Below, piece after piece: positions 6,308 through 13,963 of a stretch of DNA of 42,413 nucleotides. Position 1 is the stretch's first letter. Each line of letters starts with the position of its first letter. This stretch comes from a virus. The position numbers and the translations under genes were made by a program. The notes under the pieces were generated by a model. It did no database searches. It was not told the origin of the DNA and saw only the letters and a program-made list of their open reading frames with translations. The stretch spans positions 1 through 42,413 of IMG/VR virus record IMGVR_UViG_3300017917_001979; one strand, 5' to 3'.

Positions 6308-9300
6308 ATGGCAATCAGCAGAGTTCCCGGGTATTCATTATTAAGTAATCTAGATCGTCAAGGCACAGATCTTAGTATTACTTCCTCTGGCAATACTCTG
6401 ATCAAATTTGACGTAACTAACTATAGAATAGGCGTCAACACTACCACCCCAAACGAAGCATTAGAAGTAAATGGTAATGTAAAAATTACCGGAGGTAATT
6501 TAATTACTTCGGGTAATCTAACTTATAATCTGGGTTCAGAATCCAATTGGTGGAATAGAATATACGTTGGCAATGTTAGCGCCAGTAACTTTTCTGCAGA
6601 ATTTATCAGCGGAACTCTTCTTACTAATACACAACCAAATATTACCAGTTTAGGAAATTTAACAAATCTCAGGGTCAATGGTAATGTAGTGTCTAATGGC
6701 ACAATAACATCTAATACCGGAATAATTACTAATTCAATACTGCCTGCATCAAACTCTTCGGGTAACATCGGTAACGTAACCCTTTGGTATAGTCAACTAT
6801 ACGCAAATTCTATTTACGGTCAAGGAATATACGGAACTATATTAACTGGTGATCAATACAACATTACTAACCTAGGTAATGTTACAGTACAGAGCATCAG
6901 TGTTGGTGGTAATATCTTAATTACAGGTAATACCTCCGGTGGAATTATTAACGCCGACGAATTATATGAAGCAAATAATCGCGTACTAACAGAAGCAAGT
7001 AATATATCTGTCACCGGTGATGTCACAGGCGCTGGAACATATTCAAACGTTCCTGTAACACTAGTTAATTCTGGTGTAACTTCAGGAACATATGGATCTA
7101 ACGTTAGTGTAGCACAGATAACTTTTGACTCTAAAGGTCGTGCTACATCTGCCGCTAATGTTACTCTAAACAGAGTTGGCAATATTAACATTAACAATAC
7201 AACTATAGCAACCGTTAGCGGAGATGTTGTAATAACATCAAATATTGCTAATGCTAATATTACAGGCACAGTGCGTGCAACTAGTATCAATGCCGCAGCA
7301 GTATATGATAACAATTCTCGAGTTTTAACAGAAAATTCAAATGTTCAGGTATCTGGAGACGTATCAGGGTACGGCACATATTCAAATATCAACCTTGTAT
7401 TATCTAACACTGGAGTTACTCCTGGAGTATACGGTAGTGCCGACGACGAAGTTGCTGACCGTGTACCCAAAATTACAGTAGATAGCAAAGGACGTATTAC
7501 AAATATTGCCAACGTTACTCTAACACAGGTTGGTAATGTTACCTTTACAGACACAACAATATCTACAACATCAAACATAACACTAGCACCCGCTAATGGT
7601 TTTATATTTGCTAACAACAGCATTATATCTAGTGTTGCTGACCCAGTGCTAGCACAGGATGTTGTTACACTAAACTATCTAAACACACAATTAAGCGGAT
7701 CTGCTAATGTACTAATAATTGACGATAGTACATTGTCATTGAACGATGACGGCGTTAATCCCAGCGAGCTTGAACTTGTTCTAGATGGAAATGTTGTAGC
7801 TAATATAAATGCTGTAAACACAAATATCTACAGTGCTAATTTAAATGTTGGCAACTTTACTATATCTGCAAACACTATTAGCTCACCGGGCAATATTGTT
7901 ATTGATGCACAGAGCAGCGGTATTGTACATATTGCTGGTGCAGATGCTATCTGGGTTCCATCGGGTAACAGTGCCACAAGACCATTATACGCCGAAGAAG
8001 GTTATGTACGATATAATACAGACATTAACCTACTAGAATTTTACGATGGCAATACCTGGACCTACCCGGGCGCGGCCACAATTAGTTCTGACACTATTGT
8101 ACCAGACGGCATTAATGACACATATACTTTAAGTACTTCAACTAACAGTGCCGATGGCTTATTGGTAAGTATTAACGGTACACTACAAAGACCGAGCGTT
8201 GCCTACACAGTAGTAGGTGATCAAATTACGTTTATAGAAGTTCCGCAAGCATCAGACATAATTGAAGTACGTTATATGGCTGCCGGTGCTACTACAATTA
8301 AATCATTGGCCTATGGTACAACTAAAGTTGAACTTACTGATGGTAATATAAACGTTACCGGTAACGTACTACCAGTTGCTAATGTAACCTACGATCTAGG
8401 TTCGGAAACTTATCAATGGCGTGATCTTTGGTTAAGCGGTAACACGATTCACATAGGTGGAGCACAGATTAGTACGATTTCTGGTGCACTAGTGTTTACA
8501 CCTCCTGGATCATCGACTCCGATCGATTTAAGTTCGGGCGCGGACCCTACAGCAATTTTTGAAAGCAATTCAAGAGTTAAAGTTACTGCAAATTATGTAA
8601 ACGTAGCTGTTAACAACACAAACGTTGGAGTGTTCTCTGCCGCAGGGTTACAAGTAGTTGGTAATGTATCAGCTACTAGTTTTGTTGGTGATGGTAGTCA
8701 ATTGACCGGACTACCAGCTAGTTATGCTAACACTAATGTAGCCGCCTATCTAACAACCTATAGCGGTGAGATTGCTTCAGTAACTACAGCCAACACTAAC
8801 ATGAAAGGTTATGTTGACAATCAAATAACTAGCCTTGTTAATGGATCACCAAGCACACTTGACACACTAAATGAAATAGCTATAGCTTTAGGTAACGATG
8901 CTAATCTTTCTGTAACGTTAACAAACGCTATTGGTAACGTTTCGGCTAACGTTAATACAGCCAATACCAACATGAAGGGTTATGTTGATGGGCAGATATC
9001 AACTACCACTTCTGCAATAACCACTGCCAATACCAACATGAAGGGTTATGTTGACAGCACGGTTGGTGCGAATGTCACTACACTTGGTAATAGAATAGAT
9101 GCGGCTAATACTGCTATAACCACAGCCAACACTAACATGAAGGGTTATGTTGATGGTCAAGTCTCGGGTATACTAGATGGGACTTCGTTTACCGGCACAG
9201 TGGCTATACCTACACTTACATTAACCAACGCATTAGGTATTAACTACGGTGGTACCGGTGGCACTAGTTCTAGCGAAGCACTAAACAACTTATTACCTAG

Positions 9301-10948
9301 CGGTGAAGTTAGTGGTTATGTGCTAAAAACAGCAGGTGCTGGTAGCTATTTCTGGGCCGCTGAAACAGGCGGTGGCAGTACAGTAGGTACACAAATCACT
9401 ACCAGCCGAACATACTACACAGCCACTTCTGGCCAGACTGTATTCACAGGACTTACCTATACACCTGGGGCAGGACAACTTCGTGTATATATCAATGGTG
9501 TACGTCAATTTGATGCTAGCTATACAGAATCAAACAGCAGTGCATTTACGTTGGGTGCAGGAGTTAGTACAGGTACCGTAGTACTGGCTGAAGTAGATGC
9601 CTACACAGACTTTAACGCTTATGCCAATGCAACTTATAGTAGTCCAGTAGGATCAATTAGTTCAACTACAGTACAAGATGCCTTAGCAGAACTTGACGTA
9701 GAAAAAGCTGCATTAACAGGTGCCGCATTTACTGGCCTAGTATCAACTACTGGTCGACTAACAGTTTCAAACTCTACACAAAGCTCAAGTTCAACAACTG
9801 GTGCACTTGTAGTCACTGGTGGCGCCGGCATCGGTGGCAACGTATACATTGGTGGTAACCTACAGGTAGCTGGCAACGTCACATATTTTAGTAGTAATGA
9901 TCTAGTTATCAATGATGCCTTAATTTATCTAGCAGATGGTAATTCTGGTGATGTACTAGACATAGGATTTATAAGTGCATTCACAGATGCAGTGCGTTAT
10001 CAACACACTGGTCTAGTACGTGATGCCTCAGATGGTACCTGGAAACTATTTGCCAACGTAGTATCAGAACCAACTACTACAGTTGATTTTACTAACGCTA
10101 ACTATAGCAACCTACGCATCGGCAACTTAACATCAGTTGGCGGTACCTTTACAGGTAACGTGTCAGCAGGCAATGTAAGTACTACAAACTTATCTGGTAC
10201 ATTAACAACAGCGGCGCAGACTAATATTACAAGTTTAGGTACCTTAACCGGTCTAACTGTAAGTGGTGCCCCAGTACCAAATGCTAATGCAACTGTTAAT
10301 TTAGGTAGCACAAGTGCATGGTGGAATATTTTATATGCTAATACACACGTTGGCGCAACAGCAACATTTACTGGGAATGTAACTGCCGGTAACGTAAGTG
10401 CTACTAACTTAACTGGTACACTCGCAACAGCGTCACAGACTAATATCACAAGTTTAGGTACATTAACTGGTTTAACCGTTTCTGGTAACGTAACCGCTGG
10501 AGGTTTCAGCGGCACATTATTAACAGCAAGTCAACCAAACATTACCAGCGTTGGAACATTATCCACATTAAATATTTCAGGACTAACAACCTTAGCAGAG
10601 ACCACAGAAATATTAGATACTAAATCTAGTGTTACTGGTACTGTAGTTCATGACTTCTCAACCACAGCCATATGGTATTACTCAAACATCGCAGGCAATG
10701 TTACTGCTAATATCACTAATGTTCCAACTACTAACAATCGTATAACCAGCATTAGTATTGTCATCAACCAAGGTGGTACGGGATACATTGTCAACGGCTT
10801 ACAAATTGATGGAGCCGCACAGACGATCCGTTGGCAAGGCAATACAGTGCCTACAGCCGGCACCAATAGACTTGATGTGTTTACATTCAGCTTACTCAGA
10901 GCCGCTAATGCTTGGACAGTATTAGGTTCAGCAACCAGCCACGGGTAG
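6308..10948 (+). CDS. Large repetitive tail-fibre protein, 1546 aa
   Basis: A very long Asn/Thr/Gly/Val-rich protein built of fibre modules. Residues 1-200 hold N-V-S-A-S-N-F-S-A-E-like repeats. Near 220-440 two copies of a block contain G-D-V-(T/S)-G-x-G-T-Y-S-N followed by D-S-K-G-R, a pattern common in phage tail fibres. Around 557-584 is the Y-N-T-D-I-N-L-L-E-F-Y-D-G-N-T-W module, followed by a beta module ending I-I-E-V-R-Y-M. Residues 826-950 carry four A-N-T-N-M-K-G-Y-V-D repeats, probably coiled coil. The C-terminal third has A-S-Q-T-N-I-T-S-L-G-T-L-T repeats and ends with a compact domain. It should form a trimeric long fibre that contacts the host. Frequent internal duplication suggests rapid change in length. 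Confidence 0.85.
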   Translation: MAISRVPGYSLLSNLDRQGTDLSITSSGNTLIKFDVTNYRIGVNTTTPNEALEVNGNVKITGGNLITSGNLTYNLGSESNWWNRIYVGNVSASNFSAEFISGTLLTNTQPNITSLGNLTNLRVNGNVVSNGTITSNTGIITNSILPASNSSGNIGNVTLWYSQLYANSIYGQGIYGTILTGDQYNITNLGNVTVQSISVGGNILITGNTSGGIINADELYEANNRVLTEASNISVTGDVTGAGTYSNVPVTLVNSGVTSGTYGSNVSVAQITFDSKGRATSAANVTLNRVGNININNTTIATVSGDVVITSNIANANITGTVRATSINAAAVYDNNSRVLTENSNVQVSGDVSGYGTYSNINLVLSNTGVTPGVYGSADDEVADRVPKITVDSKGRITNIANVTLTQVGNVTFTDTTISTTSNITLAPANGFIFANNSIISSVADPVLAQDVVTLNYLNTQLSGSANVLIIDDSTLSLNDDGVNPSELELVLDGNVVANINAVNTNIYSANLNVGNFTISANTISSPGNIVIDAQSSGIVHIAGADAIWVPSGNSATRPLYAEEGYVRYNTDINLLEFYDGNTWTYPGAATISSDTIVPDGINDTYTLSTSTNSADGLLVSINGTLQRPSVAYTVVGDQITFIEVPQASDIIEVRYMAAGATTIKSLAYGTTKVELTDGNINVTGNVLPVANVTYDLGSETYQWRDLWLSGNTIHIGGAQISTISGALVFTPPGSSTPIDLSSGADPTAIFESNSRVKVTANYVNVAVNNTNVGVFSAAGLQVVGNVSATSFVGDGSQLTGLPASYANTNVAAYLTTYSGEIASVTTANTNMKGYVDNQITSLVNGSPSTLDTLNEIAIALGNDANLSVTLTNAIGNVSANVNTANTNMKGYVDGQISTTTSAITTANTNMKGYVDSTVGANVTTLGNRIDAANTAITTANTNMKGYVDGQVSGILDGTSFTGTVAIPTLTLTNALGINYGGTGGTSSSEALNNLLPSGEVSGYVLKTAGAGSYFWAAETGGGSTVGTQITTSRTYYTATSGQTVFTGLTYTPGAGQLRVYINGVRQFDASYTESNSSAFTLGAGVSTGTVVLAEVDAYTDFNAYANATYSSPVGSISSTTVQDALAELDVEKAALTGAAFTGLVSTTGRLTVSNSTQSSSSTTGALVVTGGAGIGGNVYIGGNLQVAGNVTYFSSNDLVINDALIYLADGNSGDVLDIGFISAFTDAVRYQHTGLVRDASDGTWKLFANVVSEPTTTVDFTNANYSNLRIGNLTSVGGTFTGNVSAGNVSTTNLSGTLTTAAQTNITSLGTLTGLTVSGAPVPNANATVNLGSTSAWWNILYANTHVGATATFTGNVTAGNVSATNLTGTLATASQTNITSLGTLTGLTVSGNVTAGGFSGTLLTASQPNITSVGTLSTLNISGLTTLAETTEILDTKSSVTGTVVHDFSTTAIWYYSNIAGNVTANITNVPTTNNRITSISIVINQGGTGYIVNGLQIDGAAQTIRWQGNTVPTAGTNRLDVFTFSLLRAANAWTVLGSATSHG
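8784..9155 (+). repeat. Four copies of an A-N-T-N-M-K-G-Y-V-D coding repeat
   Basis: Copies start near 8784, 8955, 9019 and 9119 inside the 1546-aa fibre gene. They are unevenly spaced and nearly identical in DNA across AACATGAAGGGTTATGTTGA (the first copy has AAA for AAG). The helical, polar character suggests a trimeric coiled-coil section between beta modules. Confidence 0.8.
10156..10581 (+). repeat. Three fibre-shaft repeats near the end of the 1546-aa gene
   Basis: Each unit reads roughly N-V-S-A-T-N-L-(T/S)-G-T-L, then A-S/A-Q-T/P-N-I-T-S-(L/V)-G-T-L. The spacing varies because other shaft sequence is inserted between copies. The same unit is used in the 245-aa protein at 12240. Confidence 0.8.
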
Positions 10949-10953
10949 ATGCC

Positions 10954-12201
10954 ATGCCCCGTCTCAACGCATTTACAAATAGAATCTTAGTAGGCAAAGG
11001 ACTTGGTCGTAGCATATCATTTCCACCTCTAGGGCTTTTTGTTGCGATTCCAACTAATTCAACAGGTTCATTTAATCCATATACATCTAATGATAATGGC
11101 ACTACTTGGGTACAAAGAACTAATCCTAGAACAGGTGGAACTATTACGTCATATATACAAGACGTATTAAACTTAGGTAATGGCACAATTTTTGCTATAG
11201 CATATGACTATGATACTAGTTTTGGAACTTTTGATCGACAAGTTTCGGGATATCTAACAAGTACAAATGGTACCACCTGGACAAACGCTGGAACTTTTCC
11301 TAGGTCTGAAATTCCAGCTGGGCAAACAAGATGGAATGTATATACTTCTGCGGCGCATAATGGCAGAGGCACTATAGTTCTTATGGGAACTGAAGCAGCA
11401 TTAAGCTCCGGAAGTTCATACCTTAAGGTATCAACAAACTATGGTGCTAGTTTTACTACTGTAAATTTTGGCGGCGGTACAAGATATGCGCTTATGGAAG
11501 AAAATGGATTGAAATATGTTAATAATCAATTTGTGGCATTATGTAGAACCACCGCTACAACAAATAACATACGAATTTTAACTAGTCCTGATGGAACAAA
11601 TTGGACAGTACTAACACCTAGTCTGGGTAATTCTTCAAACAATTACCCACTTCAAGTTTGGGCGTATGATACAATTAATAATAGATATGTTGCAACTAGA
11701 CCGGCTGTGCAAGGTGACACGTATGGTAGTAATAAGGCAGCTTATTCTACTAATCTAACCACCTGGACAGATACAACTCTTACTGCATTTTATAATCCTT
11801 GGGTATCATATGGTGCTGGAAAATTTGTGGTTCAAGGATATTTTTTTAACACAATTCAAAATCAAAATGGAGATTTTATTGATCAAGTGCAGGCAGTTAG
11901 AGATGTAAATTATTCCACCAATGGAGGAACTTCTTGGATAGGAACTGGGCGCACTACAGCAGGAAGTGTTTTACCTACAGGGCCTGGCGGAGGAGGGGCA
12001 GGAAATCAAGGTGCATATCAAAAAATAGAATTTGCTGGAGATTATTTCTGGGCATTTGGTTCAACTGTTTCTATATCTGGAGATAACGTTGACAGAACTG
12101 CCCCAACTTGGTTGGCTAGATCTACTGATGCACTAACATGGACAAAATTAAATGGTCCTCTTACAACTGGTTTATTTGATGCAAAAATCAGATATATTTA
12201 A
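10954..12201 (+). CDS. Asp-box beta-propeller fibre protein
   Basis: This 415-aa protein contains seven Asp-box-like motifs spread over its length: S-N-D-N-G-T-T-W, S-T-N-G-T-T-W, S-T-N-Y-G-A-S-F, S-P-D-G-T-N-W, S-T-N-L-T-T-W, S-T-N-G-G-T-S-W and S-T-D-A-L-T-W. Asp-boxes (S-x-D-x-G-x-x-W) mark blade turns of sialidase/BNR-type propellers, so a six- or seven-bladed propeller is likely. The Arg triad and Tyr/Glu of sialidases are not evident, so glycan binding fits better than hydrolysis. I chose the ATG at 10954, just after the stop of the preceding fibre gene. An ATG at 10912 would extend it by 14 residues and overlap that gene by 37 bp. Host glycan recognition at a fibre tip is inferred from position. 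Confidence 0.7.
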   Translation: MPRLNAFTNRILVGKGLGRSISFPPLGLFVAIPTNSTGSFNPYTSNDNGTTWVQRTNPRTGGTITSYIQDVLNLGNGTIFAIAYDYDTSFGTFDRQVSGYLTSTNGTTWTNAGTFPRSEIPAGQTRWNVYTSAAHNGRGTIVLMGTEAALSSGSSYLKVSTNYGASFTTVNFGGGTRYALMEENGLKYVNNQFVALCRTTATTNNIRILTSPDGTNWTVLTPSLGNSSNNYPLQVWAYDTINNRYVATRPAVQGDTYGSNKAAYSTNLTTWTDTTLTAFYNPWVSYGAGKFVVQGYFFNTIQNQNGDFIDQVQAVRDVNYSTNGGTSWIGTGRTTAGSVLPTGPGGGGAGNQGAYQKIEFAGDYFWAFGSTVSISGDNVDRTAPTWLARSTDALTWTKLNGPLTTGLFDAKIRYI

Positions 12202-12211
12202 TTAGTACAGA

Positions 12212-12219
12212 AGTAAATA
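12212..12219 (+). promoter_or_regulatory. Late promoter AGTAAATA
   Basis: The octamer lies in the 38-bp gap between the propeller gene and the 245-aa fibre gene, ending 20 nt before the ATG at 12240. Confidence 0.55.
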
Positions 12220-12239
12220 CACAATAACAGAGAACAACT

Positions 12240-12977
12240 ATGGCATTAACACAAGTAACCCCAGACGTACTACATAACATACAAAGTAATGTTACTCAAG
12301 TTGGTACCTTAAGTAATCTTACGGTCAGTGGTAATGCCACTGTGGGTAATGTAAGTGCTACTAATTTAACTGGTACGTTGTTAACAGCCAGTCAAACAAA
12401 TATCACAGCAGTGGGTACACTTGGCTCGTTGTCAGTAACTGGAAATATTACCGCAGGTAACCTAAGTTCTACTAATTTAACTGGTACGTTGCTAACAGCT
12501 AGTCAAACTAATATTACAGCAGTAGGTACACTTGGCTCGTTGTCAGTAACTGGAAATATTACCGCAGGTAATGTAAGTGCTACTAGACTTGTAGGTGCAA
12601 TCACCAGCAGCCAGGTTACTACAGCACTAGGGTACACACCATATAACTCAACTAATCCTAGTGGCTATACTACAAATACAGGAACAGTAACTTCTGTAAG
12701 TGGAACAGGAACAGTTTCAGGATTGACTCTCACTGGTACAGTAACATCATCAGGAAGTTTAACGCTAGGCGGTGCTTTAAGTTTGACTTCTGGACAAGTC
12801 ACCGGAGCTCTAGGGTTTACACCCTACAACAGCACTAATCCAAGTGGGTACATCACAGCATCCTATGTCCAAACTGCTGGACGAAATAGTCAAGGTCTTA
12901 AAACAGTTCAGTCTGTATCAGCAGGTGTACCTTCTAATGCCACAGGCAGTGATGGCGATATAATCTATCAATACTAA
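12240..12977 (+). CDS. Short fibre protein with tandem shaft repeats, 245 aa
   Basis: After a short head (M-A-L-T-Q-V-T-P-D-V-L-H-N-I), residues 15-115 consist of shaft repeats. Two consecutive 37-aa units are almost identical at DNA level. Residues 120-230 hold two copies of A-L-G-(Y/F)-T-P-Y-N-S-T-N-P-S-G-Y, a motif frequent in tail-fibre C-termini, separated by a Thr/Ser/Gly-rich strand region. The C-terminus N-A-T-G-S-D-G-D-I-I-Y-Q-Y is typical of the phage G-D-I-x-Y ending before an adhesin gene. The glycine-rich protein starts only 3 bp after the stop, so the two probably work together: this as a short fibre, the next as its tip adhesin. Confidence 0.75.
   Translation: MALTQVTPDVLHNIQSNVTQVGTLSNLTVSGNATVGNVSATNLTGTLLTASQTNITAVGTLGSLSVTGNITAGNLSSTNLTGTLLTASQTNITAVGTLGSLSVTGNITAGNVSATRLVGAITSSQVTTALGYTPYNSTNPSGYTTNTGTVTSVSGTGTVSGLTLTGTVTSSGSLTLGGALSLTSGQVTGALGFTPYNSTNPSGYITASYVQTAGRNSQGLKTVQSVSAGVPSNATGSDGDIIYQY
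12360..12581 (+). repeat. Two 111-bp tandem repeats
   Basis: Units 12360-12470 and 12471-12581 each encode 37 residues beginning T-N-L-T-G-T-L-L-T-A-S-Q and differ at only a few, mostly silent, positions. They look like a recent in-frame duplication. Confidence 0.9.
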
Positions 12978-12979
12978 TC

Positions 12980-13819
12980 ATGGGCATATACATTAAAGAT
13001 AGCGGTGTACAACAACTAACTCGATACGCTTTTATTAAAGATAGCAGTGTCTGGCAACGCTGTAAACGAATATGGATTAAAAATGCTGGCGTTTGGCAAA
13101 AAGCCTATGAAATAGAAGCGCCTCCAGCAGCAGAATCCTACACAACAACAGGCACTAACATAGCATGGACTAAACCGTCGGGATATTTTGACTACATGAC
13201 CGTTGAAATATGGGGCGCAGGTGGTGGCGGCGAAACAGGGTCTAACGACACAGCTGCGGGAGGTGGTGGCGGCGGTGCTTATATACAGTTTAGTATGACC
13301 TATAGTAATGCTCCAGCTTCGGGTACAATTTTTGTCGGCGCAGGCGGTGTAGCAGTTAACGCAGACAACAGACAAGGCGGTGATGGCGGCAGTAGTTCAT
13401 TCTTAGGAGCCGTTGCTGGCGGTGGTGGTGGAGGTGGTGTTACTGGAAACGCCCAAAGGGGTATTGGCGGTGTTGTTGTATCAGCACCTACAGGTGTCAC
13501 CTATTATGGCTACATAACAGAAGCGGGTGGTGATGGCGGACCGGGCACAAATAGTGCTAGACCGGCAGGCAATGGAGAAAGCACAACTTATTCTGGAGCC
13601 GGTGGCGGAGGCGGTGGCGAAACCTCAGGAGCCCAAGGTGGTTTAGGTGGAACATCTACATTTGGTGGAGCAGGCGGTATTGGCGGTGGCGGAAATGCTG
13701 GTGCTCCCTCCCCAACTGCAGGTACTGCTCCAGGCGGTGGTGGGGGAGGCGACGACGGATTTGGTAGAGACGGAGCCCGCGGCGAAGTAAGAATCACCTA
13801 TTATACTCCATTAAGCTAA
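12980..13819 (+). CDS. Glycine-rich tail-fibre adhesin-like protein
   Basis: A 279-aa protein. Residues 1-50 contain three K-D/N-x-x-V-W/Q-Q repeats (I-K-D-S-G-V-Q-Q, I-K-D-S-S-V-W-Q, I-K-N-A-G-V-W-Q-K) that look like an attachment segment. Residues 70-275 are a glycine-rich domain opening with V-E-I-W-G-A-G-G-G-G and containing many poly-Gly runs, ending G-E-V-R-I-T-Y-Y. Glycine-rich domains of this kind are common in phage host-binding proteins. The gp38 adhesins of T2/S16-type phages use glycine-rich motifs packed as polyglycine-II helices with variable loops between them. Position 3 bp after a fibre gene fits the gp37-gp38 arrangement. Homology to gp38 itself is not shown; the analogy rests on composition and context. 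Confidence 0.7.
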   Translation: MGIYIKDSGVQQLTRYAFIKDSSVWQRCKRIWIKNAGVWQKAYEIEAPPAAESYTTTGTNIAWTKPSGYFDYMTVEIWGAGGGGETGSNDTAAGGGGGGAYIQFSMTYSNAPASGTIFVGAGGVAVNADNRQGGDGGSSSFLGAVAGGGGGGGVTGNAQRGIGGVVVSAPTGVTYYGYITEAGGDGGPGTNSARPAGNGESTTYSGAGGGGGGETSGAQGGLGGTSTFGGAGGIGGGGNAGAPSPTAGTAPGGGGGGDDGFGRDGARGEVRITYYTPLS

Positions 13820-13853
13820 ATTAAAATTAGCTATTTCAAAATCTCAAATCTCA

Positions 13854-13861
13854 GCTAAATA
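13854..13861 (+). promoter_or_regulatory. Late promoter GCTAAATA for the 2093-aa fibre gene
   Basis: The octamer ends 102 nt before the ATG at 13964. AATACTT (13858-13864) overlaps its right half and is complementary to AAGTATT (13873-13879), so only upstream read-through RNA can form that hairpin. Confidence 0.6.
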
Positions 13862-13880
13862 CTTGTAATTATAAGTATTC

Positions 13881-13929
13881 AACTGTTCTGTCCGAGGGGA
13901 TATATGGAACCGCAGGCTGTACAACAGTT
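13881..13929 (+). promoter_or_regulatory. Long-range hairpin in the 2093-aa gene leader
   Basis: AACTGTT (13881-13887) pairs perfectly with AACAGTT (13923-13929), enclosing 35 nt that include TCC/GGA and other short complementarities. The SD (TGCGGAG) and ATG lie downstream, outside the fold. It resembles the folded leader at 4099-4149 in position but not in sequence. Confidence 0.45.
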
Positions 13930-13963
13930 AAAATTAAAATAACTTTTGCGGAGTTTACCATAA

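Noticed and set aside
10912-10953. Upstream ATG for the propeller gene
   Set aside because: It would overlap the preceding fibre gene by 37 bp and add residues that merely mirror the fibre codons; the ATG at 10954 follows the stop directly.
12360-12581. Direct repeats considered as a CRISPR-like array
   Set aside because: The units are in frame, adjacent without spacers and encode fibre-shaft residues.
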